21,997 bases of DNA from a virus. Shown piece by piece: positions 1 to 9,260 of this stretch. The translations under genes and the position numbers were made by a program. Under the pieces are notes generated by a model. It was not told where the DNA came from. It made no database searches and worked only from the letters and a program-made list of their open reading frames with translations. How positions within the stretch are numbered: the stretch's first letter is position 1; each line of letters starts with the position of its first letter. The stretch lies in IMG/VR virus record IMGVR_UViG_3300037961_006385, positions 4,777-26,773 of that record. One strand, written 5' to 3'.

Positions 1-3000
1 GCATCTTTCTCTCCAACAGGTGCAGTAGAACTTTATCATGACAATGACAAGAAATTTGAAACCACTGATGTTGGTATTGATGTAACAGGTCATACTGAAA
101 CTGATACTCTAAATGTTTCTGGTATTTCTACTCTTAGTAATGTTTTAATTGGATCTGCTACTACAGATTTTATTGTTCATGGTGATGCCAGAATAACAGG
201 AGTGATCACTGCCCAAAGAATTCATAGTGAACTTTACGGTGAGTTTACTGGATCAACAGTTGCTGCTGACTCATTAGTTGGAACATCATTATCTATTTCT
301 GGTATCTCTACACTTGGAATTACTAGTACCACTGACTTAACTTCTCAACAGTTAAACGTCTCTGGTATTTCCACATTAGGAATTGTTGAAATATATTCTG
401 GTATTGTAACTGCTACATCCGGAGTTGTTACTTATTATGGTGATGGAACAAAGTTAGATTTAACTGATGGTGTTGCTCTTGGTGGAGATACGACTGGTGA
501 TTATGTTGCATCAATTAGTGGCACGGCAAATCAAATTGCAGTTGATGTAACTTCAGGTGAAGGAACTACCCCAGTTATTTCTATTCCAAATAATCCAACA
601 CTTCCCGGAACAACAGTCACGATTGAGAACGACTTGCAAGTCGATCGTAATTTAAATGTTACTGGTGTTGCTACTGCACAGGAGTTTGTTGGTAATTTAA
701 CTGGAGCAGCAACATCTTTATCTACTGGAAGAAATTTTGAGATTACTGGTGATGTTGTTGCATCTGCAGTTTCTTTCGATGGAACAGGTAACGTAGCACT
801 TTCTGCAACGATTCAACCCAATAGTGTAGAATTAAGTACTGATACTACAGGAGACTATGTTGCTTCTTTTACTGGTACAACAAATGAAATAATTGTAAGT
901 AATGCTACCGGTGAGGGATCTACTCCACAGGTTGGATTGGATAACAATGTATCAATACAGGAAAGTTTAACCGTAGGCACTGGATTATCTGTTTCTGGTA
1001 TCTCTACACTTGGGATTACTAGTGCTACTGACTTAACTTCTCAACAATTAAATGTATCAGGAGTTTCTACTCTTGGAGTTACTACTGTCACCGACTTAAC
1101 TTCACAAAATTTAAATGTATCGGGAGTCTCTACATTTATTGGTATTGCGTCATTTACTACGAGTGATGTTTATATTGCCAATAGATTATATGTTGGTGGT
1201 TTGGAAGTAGAAGGTGGTACGGGAGAAAATGTATTCTCTGGAGTTACTACTTTTACTAATCAGACTGATAATGTCTTAGGAGATTCTAATATTGCTGCTG
1301 TTCAAATCAATGGTGGACTTGGTGTCGATCTAAACACAACTGTTGGTGCAGGTTTATCTGTTGTTGGATCAACTACTCTTGCAAACGCAAAAGTAACTGG
1401 TATCATAACTGCGACTGCACTTGCTGGATTTGATTATCTTCAAGCACCTCACGGTAGTACAGTCAACTTTGCAGTAACAGTTTCTTCTAAGTCTAACCAC
1501 AGATATAGTGGTGGTTCTGGTAGTGCATACTATATCAATGGTATTGAGTCACCATTCCTTACACTTACTCCTGGTAGAACTTACAGATTTACTCTGAGTT
1601 CTGGTGATATGTCAAGTCACCCATTCAGATTCTATCTTGAGGCAGATAGGACTACAGCATATACTACAAATGTTACTTCAACAGCAACATACACTGAGAT
1701 TGTTGTAACTGACACTACTCCAACTGTTCTTCATTATCAATGTAGTGCTCATGGATACATGGGTAATGCTGTTGAGGTAAATTCTAATAAGGTAAATACA
1801 CCTTATGAAATTGTTGGATTGAATGGTGCAAATATTACTGGGATTGTTACAGCAGTTGGATTTGCAACTGCTACTGGAACATCAATACAATTTCTTAAAG
1901 CAGATGGATCTGTTGATAACAACAGTTATTTGACAGTTTATAATGAAACTGATCCTGTAGTTACTGCTATCAATGGAATTGTTAAGTCTGATGGATCAAC
2001 AATTTCTGCTGCTCAGGCAGGAGTTGATTATTTAACTGATGTTTCTCAGGATGGAACACCTTCGTTGAATTATAATGGAAATACAGTATTTGAAGCCATT
2101 GCTATTGGTGTATCAATTTCTAATGGTGCGGCATCTACCGCAACTATTGCAGGTCCATCTAATCTTATTATTGATCCTGGAACAGTTGGAGACAATACTG
2201 GTACTGTAAGAATTAAAGGTGATTTATTTGTTGATGGTACTCAGACACAAATAAACTCTACGACTATTGAACTTGCCGACTTTGTTGTTGGTGTTGCTAC
2301 GACAGCTACCACTGATATACTTGCCGATGGTGCTGGAATTCAAATTGGTCCGGACAATACATTTAAGTATCATTATAATAGTGGAACTAATCCATCACTC
2401 AAGTCTAGTGAGAATCTGAATGTTGCTTCTGGTAAGAGTTATCAGATTGATCAAACAGAAGTTCTTAATGCAACTACCTTAGGATCTAATGTTGTTAATT
2501 CATCTCTTACAAGTGTCGGAACACTTGGTAGTCTTGACGTAAATGGACATGCTGAACTTGATGATGTAAATGTTTCTGGTGCGATTACTGCTACTACATT
2601 TACTGGAAATTTGAGTGGAACAGCAACCACTGCTACCAATCTTGCTAATGCTGCTAATATTACAACCGGAACTATATCAATTAATCGAATTGGAACGGGA
2701 ACTAAAGATAGTACTACTTTCTTAAGAGGTGATAATACTTTTGCTACGGTTGATTCTACTGCATTAATAGATTCTAATGGTGCCACAAGAGCTCAGGCAA
2801 ATCCTTCCGGTGTTGATATTACTGGTATTGTTACTGCTACCACATTTTCTGGAAATTTAAGTGGAACCGCAACTACTGCTACTAATCTTTCTAATGCTGC
2901 TAATATCACGACTGGAACTATATCAATTGATAGACTGGGATCATCCGGAACTAAAAGTAGCACTACTTTCTTAAGAGGTGATAATACTTTTGCTTCGGTT

Positions 3001-5343
3001 GATGTTGGAGATGCTACAGCAATAATAGATTCTGGTAGTACCATAAGAGTTCAAGCAACTACTTCTGGTATTCAAGTTACTGGTATTTCTACATTTAGTG
3101 ATGATATAGATTTGACTGGGACTTCTGATAGTCGTATAACTTTTGGTTCTAGTGGAACTTCTGGAACTAATGATAGTAATTTTATTAGAGCAAACGATAC
3201 AGATATAAAAATTAATAGTGCCAGTGGTGGTAAAGTTATCTTTGGATCGAATGGAACCGATGGTGTTTACATAGACAATACCAATAATGTTGGAATTGGA
3301 ACTTCAATTCCAACCAATGCTGTTGTTACTTCTAATACTTCTATTTTAAATGTTGGTGTTGTAACCGCAAACTATCTCTATGGTGATGGTGCAGGATTAA
3401 CAAATGTTCCTGGTAGTGCATTCTCAAATCTTGTACAAGATAGTCAACCACAACTTGGTGGAAACTTAGATACTAATGAGTATTTAATTGAATTTGGAGA
3501 TAGTAGTGGTCAAACTAATGATAGATTAAAGTTTGGAGATTCTGGTGATTTCCAAATGTTCCATAATGGTACTAATTCATATATTACAAATAATACTGGT
3601 GATATTATCCTTTCTACTGCCGATACTGGAGATAATAATGGTGACGATATTATTATTCAAGCAGGAACTAATAAAGATTCTATTATTGCACGTAATAATG
3701 ATGCCGTAGAACTCTATCATAACGATAGTAAGAAATTTGAAACTACTGGTTATGGTGTAACTGTTACTGGTGGTATTAATGCTTCTGGTGTTGTAACAGC
3801 AACAAACTTTGACGGTCTTGTTTCATCATCAAACTTGAGTGGAGCATTACCTGCAATCGATGCTTCTTCACTGCTTAATCTGACTGGGGTGACAGATGCA
3901 AAAACTTATGGTGATAATACAACAACACCACGGATAAGTGTAGATGCTAATGGTAGAATTACAGGAATTACTACTGTTACAACTCAGGGATCCAATGCAA
4001 TTACTGAAGTAGCGGGAGATAGCACTCCATCACTTGGTGGACCTTTAAATCTTAACAATAATAATATTACTGGAACTGCTAATATTGGTTTAGGAACTCA
4101 AACCCCAACGGATCCGGTACTTTCAACCAATTCAAGTATACTTCATGCTGGTATTGTAACTGCTAGAGAATTTTATGGTAATGGAGCAAACTTAACTGGA
4201 TTAGCTGGTGGTCAATTTGGTAGTGTTGTACAGGATACTGATCCAACACTTGGTGGTGACCTAGATGCTGCAAATTATAATATTGATAATGTTGGTATTA
4301 TAACTGCTACATCATTAGAATCTACTTCAGCAGTAGTAGGATCTGGGGTAACAATTGATTCTAGTGGTATTGACATGCCGACTGGTATTGTTACGGCAAG
4401 TAGTATACAGGCAAATATACTCAGGGACGGTGATGGTTCTACTGGTACTGCAGGTCAAGTTTTATCATATGATGGTAGTGATCTTCAGTGGGTAGATGCT
4501 GCAGCTGCAGATGCATTGGTAGGTCTTACGGTTGAAAATGAGGGTGTTATTCAGGGTAGTTCAAATGCTGTAAGTAGATTTAATTTTACTGGTGATATAA
4601 TTTCTGCATCTGTATCTGGTTCAGAAGCTACAGTTAATGTTACAACACCAAAGACTAGTGGTGAGTTTTTTACGGGAGTTTCAAGTTCCCTTCATTTGAA
4701 ACCTCTTTCATACGAAAGTGCAATGTTTACTTTCCCATCGACAGCAAATAAACAATATATAATTGAATCTATTCATGTTGCAAATATTGATGAGTCTGTT
4801 GGTGTAGGAACAACTGCAAACATTATTGCTTCTATTGAAGATAGTAGTGGAGAGCAAACTTACATTGCATATAATGTTCCCATCCTAACAGGTGGTGCTA
4901 TTGATCTTCTTAAGAATCCAATTGTTGCTGGTCCAGATTGTGTTATTAGAATGTGGTCTACGAATAGTGCTTATGTAGGTGTTAATACTGCTTTAGATGT
5001 TTATGTTAATTATACTACAGAGACATCTTCGGATTATGTTTCTGTATATGGTGGTACAACTACAATTAATACTACTGAAGCTACTCTATATACTTCATCT
5101 GGTGCAACGATGCTTGAGAAAATTGGACTTGCAAATCGCACAAATACTGGTGATCATACAGTTTCTATTAAGATTACGCAAGGAACAACAACATCTTATC
5201 TTGCTAAGAATTTAATTATACCTAGATATGCTACGGTTGATTTATTAGATAGACCAAAGAGAATTGAGAATGGTGCTAAACTTGAAGTTGAGGTTGGATC
5301 AACATCAACTATTGATGTTATTGTTGCTGGTAAAAAAATCTGA
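1..5343 (+). CDS. Giant tail-fibre-like structural protein with internal cupredoxin domain (5' partial)
   Basis: The frame is open from base 1, so a GTG at 202 is only an internal codon and the true start lies upstream; 1,780 residues are visible. Most of the protein is low-complexity beta-repeat sequence rich in V/T/S/G/N with recurrent units: VSGISTLG, ELYH-D-KKFETT (visible residues 10-21 and again near 1238), VQD--P-LGG-LD, and NLSGTATTATNL followed by STTFLRGDNTFA. Such repeats are typical of cyanophage fibre and baseplate-attached structural proteins. Residues about 480-600 form a different, compact domain resembling a cupredoxin, with ligands His540, Cys581, His584 and Met587. The last about 220 residues are non-repetitive and look like two tandem beta-sandwich domains. 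The next gene, a kelch-like adhesin, starts 11 bases downstream, supporting a host-recognition locus. Assignment as a structural fibre is a family-level inference; the exact virion position is unknown. Confidence 0.8.
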   Translation, partial: ASFSPTGAVELYHDNDKKFETTDVGIDVTGHTETDTLNVSGISTLSNVLIGSATTDFIVHGDARITGVITAQRIHSELYGEFTGSTVAADSLVGTSLSISGISTLGITSTTDLTSQQLNVSGISTLGIVEIYSGIVTATSGVVTYYGDGTKLDLTDGVALGGDTTGDYVASISGTANQIAVDVTSGEGTTPVISIPNNPTLPGTTVTIENDLQVDRNLNVTGVATAQEFVGNLTGAATSLSTGRNFEITGDVVASAVSFDGTGNVALSATIQPNSVELSTDTTGDYVASFTGTTNEIIVSNATGEGSTPQVGLDNNVSIQESLTVGTGLSVSGISTLGITSATDLTSQQLNVSGVSTLGVTTVTDLTSQNLNVSGVSTFIGIASFTTSDVYIANRLYVGGLEVEGGTGENVFSGVTTFTNQTDNVLGDSNIAAVQINGGLGVDLNTTVGAGLSVVGSTTLANAKVTGIITATALAGFDYLQAPHGSTVNFAVTVSSKSNHRYSGGSGSAYYINGIESPFLTLTPGRTYRFTLSSGDMSSHPFRFYLEADRTTAYTTNVTSTATYTEIVVTDTTPTVLHYQCSAHGYMGNAVEVNSNKVNTPYEIVGLNGANITGIVTAVGFATATGTSIQFLKADGSVDNNSYLTVYNETDPVVTAINGIVKSDGSTISAAQAGVDYLTDVSQDGTPSLNYNGNTVFEAIAIGVSISNGAASTATIAGPSNLIIDPGTVGDNTGTVRIKGDLFVDGTQTQINSTTIELADFVVGVATTATTDILADGAGIQIGPDNTFKYHYNSGTNPSLKSSENLNVASGKSYQIDQTEVLNATTLGSNVVNSSLTSVGTLGSLDVNGHAELDDVNVSGAITATTFTGNLSGTATTATNLANAANITTGTISINRIGTGTKDSTTFLRGDNTFATVDSTALIDSNGATRAQANPSGVDITGIVTATTFSGNLSGTATTATNLSNAANITTGTISIDRLGSSGTKSSTTFLRGDNTFASVDVGDATAIIDSGSTIRVQATTSGIQVTGISTFSDDIDLTGTSDSRITFGSSGTSGTNDSNFIRANDTDIKINSASGGKVIFGSNGTDGVYIDNTNNVGIGTSIPTNAVVTSNTSILNVGVVTANYLYGDGAGLTNVPGSAFSNLVQDSQPQLGGNLDTNEYLIEFGDSSGQTNDRLKFGDSGDFQMFHNGTNSYITNNTGDIILSTADTGDNNGDDIIIQAGTNKDSIIARNNDAVELYHNDSKKFETTGYGVTVTGGINASGVVTATNFDGLVSSSNLSGALPAIDASSLLNLTGVTDAKTYGDNTTTPRISVDANGRITGITTVTTQGSNAITEVAGDSTPSLGGPLNLNNNNITGTANIGLGTQTPTDPVLSTNSSILHAGIVTAREFYGNGANLTGLAGGQFGSVVQDTDPTLGGDLDAANYNIDNVGIITATSLESTSAVVGSGVTIDSSGIDMPTGIVTASSIQANILRDGDGSTGTAGQVLSYDGSDLQWVDAAAADALVGLTVENEGVIQGSSNAVSRFNFTGDIISASVSGSEATVNVTTPKTSGEFFTGVSSSLHLKPLSYESAMFTFPSTANKQYIIESIHVANIDESVGVGTTANIIASIEDSSGEQTYIAYNVPILTGGAIDLLKNPIVAGPDCVIRMWSTNSAYVGVNTALDVYVNYTTETSSDYVSVYGGTTTINTTEATLYTSSGATMLEKIGLANRTNTGDHTVSIKITQGTTTSYLAKNLIIPRYATVDLLDRPKRIENGAKLEVEVGSTSTIDVIVAGKKI
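1441..1791 (+). other. Cupredoxin (pseudoazurin/amicyanin-like) domain inside the fibre gene
   Basis: This segment encodes about 115 residues that break the surrounding fibre repeats. It reads as a beta-sandwich with SSHPFRF (His codon at 1618) and, 41 residues later, YQCSAHGYMG (Cys codon 1741, His 1750, Met 1759). The C-x2-H-x2-M spacing equals that of pseudoazurin and amicyanin, and the upstream His lies at nearly the spacing seen in those proteins (about 38-39 residues). All four type-1 copper ligands are therefore present. Whether the fold binds copper in the virion or is used only as a stable display domain cannot be told from sequence. Confidence 0.6.
2578..3081 (+). repeat. Tandem duplication of an ~82-86-codon fibre unit
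   Basis: Two adjacent in-frame copies (2578-2823 and 2824-3081) encode the same unit: GI(V)TATTF, GNLSGTATTATNL, NAANITTGTISI, STTFLRGDNTFA, then an ALIDS/AIIDS segment. The second copy is four codons longer. DNA identity is high, so this looks like a fairly recent duplication within the fibre shaft. Confidence 0.85.
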
Positions 5344-5354
5344 GGGTAGGATAA

Positions 5355-8300
5355 ATGGGAACAAAGAATGATGTATTCGGATTAGAAAACGTTTATGGAC
5401 TTCAGATAGAAGGCGAATGGGCTTCAAAAAGTGATGTCTGGCAAACAGCATCAAATGTTTTGCAAGATAATCCTTTTGGATATTGGGCTGGTGGAATGGA
5501 ATTTATTAATGGAAACACTTATGTATTTCCTACTTCAATAAGTCGTCTTGATTATTCTAATGATACTAATAATGCAATAGCAAGAGGTTTTTTGCATGAT
5601 GTTAATGCTTCTCACTATACAACACTTGGCAATAGTAATTTTGGGTATTGGGCTGGTGGCCATCCATATATCTATGGTTCAACCACACCCTCTACGAAGT
5701 CAAATATACAACGTTTAGAGTTTGGAAATGATACTAATTCTACATTAATTAGAAGCAATTTGGAAGAGGGGGTAAGATATTCTGCTGGATCTGGTAACAA
5801 TGTTTTTGGTTATGTTCTTGGAGGAGTTAAGGATACGGAACAGTATGGACCAAAAGTATCACTTGTACAACGTATTTCATATGCGAATGACACTGCAAGT
5901 ATATCTCCTAAAGGTCCTTTAGGAGATATAAGAGGCACCCATTCAGCAGTACCATCAGGTACTAACGCATATATTGCTGGGGGAGTAACTGGTGAGCCAA
6001 CCACTCCGACTAATTATCAAACAACCATAGAACGTCTTGATTTTTCCAATGATACTGCTTCTACATCAAACTTAGGTGACATGCAAGCTACAAGGACTGG
6101 GCATTTTGGAACAGGGAATACCACTTCTGCTTACTGGAGTGGTGGAACTGCAATTGGTCTTCCTGCAACGAATGCAAAGAAATCAGAAAGACTTGATTAT
6201 TCTAGTGACACTAGTAATACCGTCTATAAAGGATCTACATCTATTCAACTTATGGGAGGAGGTTCAGCTGGCAGTACAACTGGTGGATATTTTGGTGGTG
6301 GAAGTAGCACTACTCCAGGAGTATTTTATTCAAGTGTGTATCGTCTTGATTATTCTAGTGATACATCCAACACTGTTGGTAAAGGTAATATAGGTAATGA
6401 GGTACTTCGTGTTTCAGCATGTAGTTCTCAGGGAAATGGTTTAACTCGTCAAACAGTATTTTTTGCAGGAAATTCTTCTACTACTACAGTACCAACAGGA
6501 ACTAATTGGGCATATTTTGCTGGTGGTAACACTAATCCTGGTAACACTTATCATAGTGATATTCAAGCAATTGATATGAAAAATGATACTTTTGATAGCA
6601 AAAACAAAACGTCTATGATGTCCCCAAGTCCGGCAAGATCTGGTATGATGGCAGTTGGAAATAATGATAATGGTTATTTCTGTGGGGGATATCATCCATC
6701 TGCAAGTCCTTCATTTTTGTCTGATATAAGAAGACTTGATTATTCTAATGATACCACTAGAAGTATAGTTAGTTCTTCTGTTTTTCCACTCCATATGCAT
6801 GGAGCAGATGGTGCAAGTAATCTTACTTATGGTTATCTTTTTGGAGGAATTGGAACTAACAACACTAAATTTATGAGAATTGAATTTAGTAATGAGACAA
6901 CCACTCTTATGCCATCAGGATCTGGTCAACATGATAGCCTTCAAAGATGTAAAGTCACCGGTAATCAATCATATGCTTGGATTACGGGTGGATATTTTCT
7001 AAATCCTACTACAACTGTTAGTACAGTAGAAAAATTTGATTTTTCAAATGATAGTGCTGCTTTGTCACCACATGCGGCACTGATAAAGGAAAGAGATAGT
7101 CACAATGCATCAGGTAACCTCAACTTTGGATATTTTGGTGGTGGACAATATACTGATTATGTTTCTTCTATAGATCGTATTGATTATTCCAATGATACGG
7201 TGTCACAAATTGCCACTATGAGTAGTCCTTCTCGTCATAGTTATTCGGGATCGACAGGAAATTCTTCCGGTGGTTATTATGCAGGTGGTAGAGCAGATAC
7301 CGGTAATAATAATGATGATGCACTTATTAGACGTATCGATTATTCTAATGATACTGAGAATCCTATTCTTAAAGGTAGCTTAATTGAAGGTAATATGGGA
7401 CAACTGGCTGGATTGAGTGCTCATGAAAATGGATTGCCAGAGACAAGAAATGATGGATATGAATATAGAGCATTCTTGTATTATCCAATAACTGCAGTTG
7501 ATGGTGGATATGGTGCAAGTAATAATTCTAGAACTTTTGATGTAGGAGACTTCCGTGAAACTTATAATAGTGGATATATTATTGGTGGTGATGAACCTGG
7601 AAGTACTCATGCCGCAAATATGGAACGGTTAGATTTTACTAATGATACTGCAAGATTACAAACTAGAGGTAACGTTGATAATGTTCGCAGTTTTTCTCAT
7701 TTTGCAGGAAATGAAAATTTCTTCTATCAAATGGGGGGAGTAATCAACTTTGGAGGGATTGGATCATATACCTCAAACATATATCGTGTTAGTTATGCCA
7801 ATGATACTCAATTTACCAATGTAAGTGATTTGGATGAAGAAACATACGAAGGTGCGGCAGTAAGCACTCGATATAAAGCATATGTTGCTGGTGGTAGAGA
7901 GGGTAATAATCTTCTTAATAATATTAGTAAACTAAATTTTAGTAATGAAACAGCAAGTACAGCAATTACAGCTAATTTATATCAGGCTAGAACCTTTTTA
8001 GACGGAACAAGTAATGACTCATATGGATATTTTGGTGGTGGTACTGGAATACCAGTTAGTGTTCCTGCTATTATGTCAACTGTAGATCGTCTTGATTTTT
8101 CTAGTGATACTAGTAATACTGTAAATAAAGGAAGTCTTTTGGAAGACAGGTCATATGGTTTAGCAGCTTGTGGTAATAGATATTATGGATATTTTGGTGG
8201 TGGATATACTGAACCTGGTATATACCATTCATTTATAAGTCGTGTTGATTATGCAAGGGATACTACAAATAATCCAGCTAGAGGTCCATTAACAGCTGCT

Positions 8301-8570
8301 GCTTACCAACTTGCAGCAACAAGTAATTCTGATTATGGATATTTTATGACTGGATCTGGTCCAGGTACACCAACTCCGTACCTTAGTACAACTCAACGTC
8401 TTGATTTTTCCAATGATACTGCTGATACTGTAGTTAAGGGGGCATGTAATTATAGTAAAAATGATGCGGGAGGAGTAAGTGCAAGAGAACACGGACTTGC
8501 TCAGATGGGAGCAGATATTGTAAGAGGTCCTGCAACAGCTTATAATGAATCAGTGGAGCAAACTCCATAA
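5355..8570 (+). CDS. Kelch-like propeller-array protein, 18 blades (3 x 6)
   Basis: This 1,071-residue protein is almost entirely a tandem repeat of about 50 residues with the pattern (F/Y)GY(F)xGG...RLDYSNDT...G-L...R...GN. That order matches the kelch blade: double Gly strand, Y-D-x-x-T turn, then a conserved Arg. I count 18 blades in three blocks of six, beginning near residues 42, 385 and 739 and each closing with a linker like SAxENGL. Three six-bladed propellers in a row is the simplest reading. There is no catalytic motif, signal peptide or membrane segment. The N-terminal segment (FGL...W...SDVW, residues 9-29) is shared with the second kelch-like protein and may be an attachment anchor. 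The start has a Shine-Dalgarno-like GGGTAGGA upstream and lies 11 bases after the fibre gene, so the two are probably co-transcribed. A role as virion adhesin is inferred. Confidence 0.8.
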   Translation: MGTKNDVFGLENVYGLQIEGEWASKSDVWQTASNVLQDNPFGYWAGGMEFINGNTYVFPTSISRLDYSNDTNNAIARGFLHDVNASHYTTLGNSNFGYWAGGHPYIYGSTTPSTKSNIQRLEFGNDTNSTLIRSNLEEGVRYSAGSGNNVFGYVLGGVKDTEQYGPKVSLVQRISYANDTASISPKGPLGDIRGTHSAVPSGTNAYIAGGVTGEPTTPTNYQTTIERLDFSNDTASTSNLGDMQATRTGHFGTGNTTSAYWSGGTAIGLPATNAKKSERLDYSSDTSNTVYKGSTSIQLMGGGSAGSTTGGYFGGGSSTTPGVFYSSVYRLDYSSDTSNTVGKGNIGNEVLRVSACSSQGNGLTRQTVFFAGNSSTTTVPTGTNWAYFAGGNTNPGNTYHSDIQAIDMKNDTFDSKNKTSMMSPSPARSGMMAVGNNDNGYFCGGYHPSASPSFLSDIRRLDYSNDTTRSIVSSSVFPLHMHGADGASNLTYGYLFGGIGTNNTKFMRIEFSNETTTLMPSGSGQHDSLQRCKVTGNQSYAWITGGYFLNPTTTVSTVEKFDFSNDSAALSPHAALIKERDSHNASGNLNFGYFGGGQYTDYVSSIDRIDYSNDTVSQIATMSSPSRHSYSGSTGNSSGGYYAGGRADTGNNNDDALIRRIDYSNDTENPILKGSLIEGNMGQLAGLSAHENGLPETRNDGYEYRAFLYYPITAVDGGYGASNNSRTFDVGDFRETYNSGYIIGGDEPGSTHAANMERLDFTNDTARLQTRGNVDNVRSFSHFAGNENFFYQMGGVINFGGIGSYTSNIYRVSYANDTQFTNVSDLDEETYEGAAVSTRYKAYVAGGREGNNLLNNISKLNFSNETASTAITANLYQARTFLDGTSNDSYGYFGGGTGIPVSVPAIMSTVDRLDFSSDTSNTVNKGSLLEDRSYGLAACGNRYYGYFGGGYTEPGIYHSFISRVDYARDTTNNPARGPLTAAAYQLAATSNSDYGYFMTGSGPGTPTPYLSTTQRLDFSNDTADTVVKGACNYSKNDAGGVSAREHGLAQMGADIVRGPATAYNESVEQTP
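5469..8500 (+). repeat. Kelch-like blade array, modules A-C
   Basis: Eighteen blades of roughly 130-180 bases. Module A spans about 5469-6440, module B about 6507-7435 and module C about 7569-8500. The most conserved stretch is the DNA for the R-L-D-Y-S-N-D-T turn (for example 5544-5564 and 6735-6755), often nearly identical between blades, which makes the array a good substrate for unequal recombination. Confidence 0.85.
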
Positions 8571-8575
8571 TACTG

Positions 8576-8588
8576 TGTTATAATAAAC
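8576..8588 (+). promoter_or_regulatory. Extended -10 promoter (TGTTATAATAAAC)
   Basis: TG-T-TATAAT with the hexamer at 8579-8584, right after the kelch-like gene and 20 bases before the glycosyltransferase ATG. There is no -35 match at the right distance and no Shine-Dalgarno sequence before the ATG. The same 13 bases recur at 15559-15571 after the second kelch-like gene. Confidence 0.55.
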
Positions 8589-8604
8589 AAAACTGTTATT
8601 TGAT

Positions 8605-9258
8605 ATGGGTATAATGATCGCACTCCCTTGTCATGGGGGAATTGTGAATGAAAAAACGACGATGAATTTGTTCAATTTGGGCAAACTTTTATTGAGGAGA
8701 GGTATACCTCATGGTCTTTTAACACAGGCAAACTCTTCCTTGATTACTCATGGAAGATCTAAGTGTGCAAACTTTTTCATTAATAATACAGATCATGAAT
8801 ACATGTTCTTCCTTGATAGTGATATTGGATTTAATCCAGAAGATGTGTTAAAGATGTTGAGTTACAATGAAGATATTATTTCTGGAGCATATCCAATGAA
8901 AACAATGCCAATTCGGTATTGTATTGATGTTCTTCATCCGGAAGAACGTAAAGGAAATCTTCTTAAAATTGGTGGGAACGGTATGGGATTTGTAATGATT
9001 CATCGTAGAGTCTTTAATGAAATTGCAAGGAGATATCCTCAGTTAAAATACACACCATCTACTAATGATAGTAACTATCCACCTTCTCAAGCAGAGATGA
9101 ATAATTCATATCATTATTTTATGGAAGAAAAACTTGGTGATAGTTTTGCATCCGAAGATAAAAGTTTCTTTTATCGTGCTAGAATGTCTGGATATACTCA
9201 TTGGCTAGATACTACAATCAAACTACAACACGTTGGTTCACACGTTTTTTCTGAATAA
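8605..9258 (+). CDS. GT-A fold glycosyltransferase
   Basis: The 217-residue product begins with the beta-strand IMIALPCHGG, has the family-typical SSLITHGRS segment around residues 44-52, and a clear DXD motif in FFLDSDIGF (Asp71, Asp73), which in GT-A enzymes holds the divalent metal and nucleotide sugar. The following SGAYPMK and GGNGMGFVMIHR segments also fit small cyanophage and bacterial GT-A transferases. It would transfer a sugar from a nucleotide donor to a protein or glycan; donor and acceptor are unknown. It lacks a membrane segment and is probably cytoplasmic. It has its own putative promoter and sits 2 bases before a GT-B enzyme, suggesting that the two act in sequence. ATG at 8614 is an alternative start. 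Confidence 0.75.
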   Translation: MGIMIALPCHGGIVNEKTTMNLFNLGKLLLRRGIPHGLLTQANSSLITHGRSKCANFFINNTDHEYMFFLDSDIGFNPEDVLKMLSYNEDIISGAYPMKTMPIRYCIDVLHPEERKGNLLKIGGNGMGFVMIHRRVFNEIARRYPQLKYTPSTNDSNYPPSQAEMNNSYHYFMEEKLGDSFASEDKSFFYRARMSGYTHWLDTTIKLQHVGSHVFSE

Positions 9259-9260
9259 TT

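Noticed and set aside
202-204. GTG as the start of the fibre-like gene
   Set aside because: The frame is open and shows the same repeat types (ELYH-D-KKFETT, VSGISTLS) back to base 1, so the gene simply enters from outside the window.
2451-3044. Two long reverse-strand open frames opposite the fibre gene
   Set aside because: They mirror the duplicated fibre unit and have the low-complexity V/A/L composition of an antisense shadow; no ribosome site or family is recognisable.
5469-8500. Regularly spaced short repeats resembling a CRISPR array
   Set aside because: Repeats are imperfect, in frame and part of a coding blade; spacers are homologous blade sequence, not unique DNA.
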